64,000 nt of DNA from Agathobacter sp. (GTDB taxonomy: Bacteria > Bacillota > Clostridia > Lachnospirales > Lachnospiraceae), in assembly GCA_017409825.1 (NCBI GenBank), contig JAFQRZ010000008.1, positions 1 to 64,000 on the forward strand. Direction: 5' to 3'. Under the pieces are notes generated by a model. The model worked only from the letters and a program-made list of their open reading frames with translations, was not told the origin of the DNA and did not search any database. Position 1 is the stretch's first letter, and each line of letters begins with the position of its first letter. Of the stretch, positions 61,450 through 64,000 are shown piece by piece. The translations under genes were made by a program, and so were the position numbers.

Positions 61450-61517
61450 AAAAATCCTGTGTGAAAGAATGGCTCCACGTTTCACTTAACGTCGGCTTTT
61501 CTTTCCACAGGATTTTT
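61450..61517. terminator. Bidirectional hairpin terminator
   Basis: Arms AAAAATCCTGTG and CACAGGATTTTT (61450-61462 with 61506-61517, one bulge), then a structured interior with ACGT/ACGT. It separates the convergent flavin reductase and ilvN genes. Its loop is not the conserved 23-nt type. Confidence 0.82.
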
Positions 61518-61529
61518 TTGTAATTATCT

Positions 61530-62033
61530 CTATCGAGAACGTGTCGAAATTGCTTCGATTGCTACGGCGCCACCACGTACTACATTGATACGTTTGAAAC
61601 GACTCTTAAGCAATGCGATAAGTTCATTGTTTTTACGTTCTTTTAATTTACACTCTAAAAGAACACTATCTGCACCGATATCCACCACGTCTACGGTAAA
61701 TACCTGCGCAATCTGGAACAACTCTGCTCTCTCTTCTGGAGTAATGTTCAATACCTTTACATAAAGGATTTCCTTCATGTGGGTAGGTGTATCGGTTAAA
61801 TCCATCACCTTGATTACTTCTACCATACGGTTAAGCTGCTTTTTAATCTGCTCAAACGTAATATCATCACTTTTTACACCAATCGTCATACGGGAAACAG
61901 TTTCATCTTCTGTCGTACCTACCGTTAAGGAGTGAAGGTTATAGGATTTTCCTGCGAAAAGCCCTGATACCTTTGCCAGTACGCCGACTTCATTTTCTAC
62001 ATATAATGCAATCCATCTATTTTTCATACTCAT
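61530..62033 (-). CDS. ilvN: Acetolactate synthase small (regulatory) subunit
   Basis: 167 residues. N-terminal ACT domain (about 5-80; WIALYVENEVGVLAKVSGLFAGKSYNLHSLTVGTTEDETVSRMTIGV) that binds valine for feedback inhibition, and the C-terminal activation domain (TPEERAELFQIAQVFTVDVVDIGADSVLLE). Enhances and regulates IlvB. GGAGGAATT precedes the start. It lies 11 bp after ilvB. Confidence 0.95.
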   Translation of the reverse strand: MSMKNRWIALYVENEVGVLAKVSGLFAGKSYNLHSLTVGTTEDETVSRMTIGVKSDDITFEQIKKQLNRMVEVIKVMDLTDTPTHMKEILYVKVLNITPEERAELFQIAQVFTVDVVDIGADSVLLECKLKERKNNELIALLKSRFKRINVVRGGAVAIEAISTRSR

Positions 62034-62044
62034 GGCAATTCCTC

Positions 62045-63766
62045 CTATTTCAAAATCATTTCGCTCATTGGGTTTCCACCCTTAACCATTGGAAGTACGA
62101 GTTCATCAGTCGAAATCATAAATTCAATAATGGTTGGAGCATCTGTATGTTTCTTTGCTTCTTCAAAAGCAGCATCGATATCTTCTACCTTTTCTACACG
62201 GATACCGTGTGCACCATAGCTTTCTGCTAATTTTACGAAATCAGGTGTATAAGGTGGACAAGCTGGATTTGGTCCCTTACAGTCGCTTGGACAGCCAGGA
62301 CGACGTCTCAAACAAGTTGCAATGTAACGTTTTCCATAGAAAAGCTGCTGCATCTGGCGAACCATACCAAGATAATAGTTATTTAAAACACAAACCGTTA
62401 CATTGGCTCCCTGTGTCACAGCAGTCGCCATTTCCTGAATATTCATCTGCATACCACCGTCACCAGAGATACATACAACATCCTTGTCGCGGTTCGCAAT
62501 CTTCGCACCGATGGCTGCTGGGAATCCAAAGCCCATGGTTCCTAAACCACCCGAAGTAATGAGCTGATTTTGTGCACCAAGCTCTAAATACTGAGTCGCC
62601 CACATCTGATGCTGACCTACGTCAGTTACATAGATTCCTTCTGGGAAATGCTTGTTGATATGTTCCATAATCATCTGTGGAGAAAGGCCCTTGTCACGAC
62701 GCATTTCAAGTGGATTTTCTTCTTCCCAAGCCTTGATTTCTTCTAACCAAGCTTTGTGTTTCTTAGGTTCTGCCCATTCTACTAATTTTTCGAGGGCAAG
62801 CTTCGCATCTGCTACGATAGGTACATCTACGACTACATTTCGCGAAATAGACGCGGTATCGATGTCAATATGGACAATCTGTGCCTTTGGTGCAAATTCG
62901 TTCAAATCGCCGGTAATACGGTCATTAAAACGTGTACCAATGGAGAAAAGCAAATCACATTCACTAACTGCTTTATTGGCTGCATATTTTCCATGCATAC
63001 CGCTGTTACCTACATAAAGCTCATGATTGGTAGGAATCGCGCCCTTACCCATAATGGTAGAAACAACTGGAATATTCATCTTTTCTGCAAAAGCCAAAAG
63101 CTCTGCATTCGCTCTCGCAAGATTTACACCACCCCCAACAAGAATGAGTGGCTTCTTCGCAGTTTTAATCAGTTTATACCCTTTTTTGAGCTGTCCTACG
63201 TGTACACTGTTACATGGCTTATAGCCACGAATATCTACATGTGAAGGGTATGTAGCTGGACCAGTAGCAGTCTGAATATCCTTTGGAATATCGATAAGTA
63301 CTGGACCTGGCTTGCCAGAATTTGCAATCTGGAATGCCATTTTGATAATCTTACCCAAATCTTCACGTCTACGAACCGTTACACCATACTTGGTAATGCT
63401 ACGAGTCATACCTACGATATCAACCTCCTGGAACGCATCATTTCCGATAAGGCTAAGTGGCACCTGACCTGTAAAGCATACGAGTGGAATGTTGTCATAA
63501 TGTGCATCCGCAAGACCTGTCATAATATTTGTCGCACCAGGACCACTGGTTACGAGACAAACCCCTACTTTACCTGTAGATTTCGCATAACCTTCTGCCT
63601 CATGAATCAAGCCCTGTTCATGACGTGGCAAAATCAAATTAATAGCATCTGTTTTATATAATTCATCAAATAAGTCTGTAACGGTACCACCTGGATAACC
63701 AAAGATGGTATCTACGCCCTCTTCCATCAAGGCTTTTACGAACAGTTTTCTTCCTGTAATATCCAT
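62045..63766 (-). CDS. ilvB: Acetolactate synthase large (catalytic) subunit
   Basis: 573 residues. Three TPP-enzyme domains: PYR domain with DTIFGYPGGTVTDLFDELY and the catalytic Glu in LPRHEQGLIHEAEGYAKST, a middle FAD-binding domain, and the PP domain with ISGDGGMQMNIQEMATAVTQGANVTVCVLNNYYLGMVRQMQQLFYGKRY. It condenses two pyruvate molecules (or pyruvate and 2-oxobutyrate) in branched-chain amino acid synthesis. An insertion with several Cys residues (ATCLRRRPGCPSDCKGPNPACPPYTPDF, about 490-515) in the mobile C-terminal loop is unusual. First gene of ilvBN. Confidence 0.94.
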   Translation of the reverse strand: MDITGRKLFVKALMEEGVDTIFGYPGGTVTDLFDELYKTDAINLILPRHEQGLIHEAEGYAKSTGKVGVCLVTSGPGATNIMTGLADAHYDNIPLVCFTGQVPLSLIGNDAFQEVDIVGMTRSITKYGVTVRRREDLGKIIKMAFQIANSGKPGPVLIDIPKDIQTATGPATYPSHVDIRGYKPCNSVHVGQLKKGYKLIKTAKKPLILVGGGVNLARANAELLAFAEKMNIPVVSTIMGKGAIPTNHELYVGNSGMHGKYAANKAVSECDLLFSIGTRFNDRITGDLNEFAPKAQIVHIDIDTASISRNVVVDVPIVADAKLALEKLVEWAEPKKHKAWLEEIKAWEEENPLEMRRDKGLSPQMIMEHINKHFPEGIYVTDVGQHQMWATQYLELGAQNQLITSGGLGTMGFGFPAAIGAKIANRDKDVVCISGDGGMQMNIQEMATAVTQGANVTVCVLNNYYLGMVRQMQQLFYGKRYIATCLRRRPGCPSDCKGPNPACPPYTPDFVKLAESYGAHGIRVEKVEDIDAAFEEAKKHTDAPTIIEFMISTDELVLPMVKGGNPMSEMILK

Positions 63767-63798
63767 ATTTTTTACCTCAATCCAAATTTCTAGGGGAA

Positions 63799-64000
63799 TT
63801 ACTTCACTTTCTCATATTTGTAGAAGTAAAATTCCAAATCAAAATAGGTCTGCTCTTCGCTGTCTGCCGTAATCTTCCATTCTGGCTTCTCGTCCAGATT
63901 TGGGAAATATGCATCCGCATCATAAGCATAATTAATCTTGGTAATATGAGCGACGTTGCAGTCATCTACGAGAGCCTTATAAATCTGCTCACCGCCAATG
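63799..64000 (-). CDS. folA: Dihydrofolate reductase, C-terminal part (gene continues beyond the window)
   Basis: The reading frame enters from the right edge and ends in TAA at 63799-63801, about 66 residues. It starts within IGGEQIYKALVDDCNVAHITKINYAYDADAYFPNL and ends in EEQTYFDLEFYFYKYEKVK. The GGEQIY NADPH-site motif, the AYFPNLD segment and the aromatic C-terminal strand are those of DHFR. The enzyme reduces dihydrofolate for thymidylate and purine synthesis. The start codon lies outside the window, so it can only be called as a partial gene. It is followed by ilvB on the same strand at about 32 bp. Confidence 0.88.
   Translation of the reverse strand, partial: IGGEQIYKALVDDCNVAHITKINYAYDADAYFPNLDEKPEWKITADSEEQTYFDLEFYFYKYEKVK

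Noticed and set aside
61450-61517. Fourth member of the conserved-loop hairpin family
   Set aside because: It lies between convergent genes and has a long stem, but the loop length and sequence do not match.

Overview
The window looks like chromosome from a low-GC, strictly anaerobic Firmicute, most likely a gut Lachnospiraceae (Clostridia). The evidence is indirect: strong AGGAGG-type ribosome binding sites, TTGACA/TATAAT promoters and short hairpin-plus-T terminators; meso-diaminopimelate dehydrogenase, a flavodiiron protein, ferredoxin-type proteins, a bile salt hydrolase, DUF1836 and DUF368 proteins, and several YtrA-type GntR regulators paired with ABC transporters. I see no rRNA, tRNA, CRISPR array, insertion sequence or prophage.

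Layout. 1-5.3 kb: a DtxR-type metalloregulator, then a leftward unit ddh - GH2 glycosidase - PAS/GGDEF/EAL protein. 5.3-10.1 kb: a chemoreceptor and, divergently, a polar amino acid ABC transporter whose binding protein appears circularly permuted. 10.1-17.2 kb: a membrane EAL protein, a 4Fe-4S aldo/keto reductase, and a GntR/YtrA-controlled ABC operon. 17.3-26.9 kb: hemolysin III-like protein, ZIP transporter, ferredoxin, enolase, a tocopherol-cyclase-like/AEC/lipoprotein operon, an ABC-2 exporter and its probable ArsR regulator. 26.9-29.1 kb: bile salt hydrolase and flavodiiron protein, convergent with overlapping ends. 29.3-32.0 kb: a TrpXYZ-type ABC transporter. 32.2-41.3 kb: RsmH paralogue, SulP transporter, amidase, RlmD, DUF1287 protein, a small acidic membrane protein and PcrA helicase. 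41.3-43.6 kb: a LacZ-like protein lacking most of its catalytic barrel. 43.7-51.6 kb: DUF1836, TrpR-like repressor, CPBP protease, DUF368, HisC, and two further YtrA-type modules. 51.7-58.3 kb: a leftward run with recJ, a soluble chemoreceptor-like protein, an alpha/beta hydrolase and an alanine symporter. 58.4-64.0 kb: two tandem paralogous membrane proteins, a flavin reductase, ilvB-ilvN and the 3' part of folA.

The two signals I rate highest are: (1) three bidirectional terminator hairpins, each between convergent genes, whose stems are unrelated but whose 23-nt loops are nearly the same sequence (785-807, 44380-44402, 45785-45807); and (2) the binding protein at 7639-8490, in which the segment that normally ends the family-3 fold is found at the N terminus. 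Next are the LacZ-like pseudoenzyme, a 28-bp perfect palindrome in front of the TrpXYZ-type transporter, and a ZIP transporter with a CX2CX2CX2C loop and an alternating half-site operator. Much of the regulation is legible because palindromes sit on consensus promoters for the three YtrA modules, the ABC-2 exporter and the ZIP gene.
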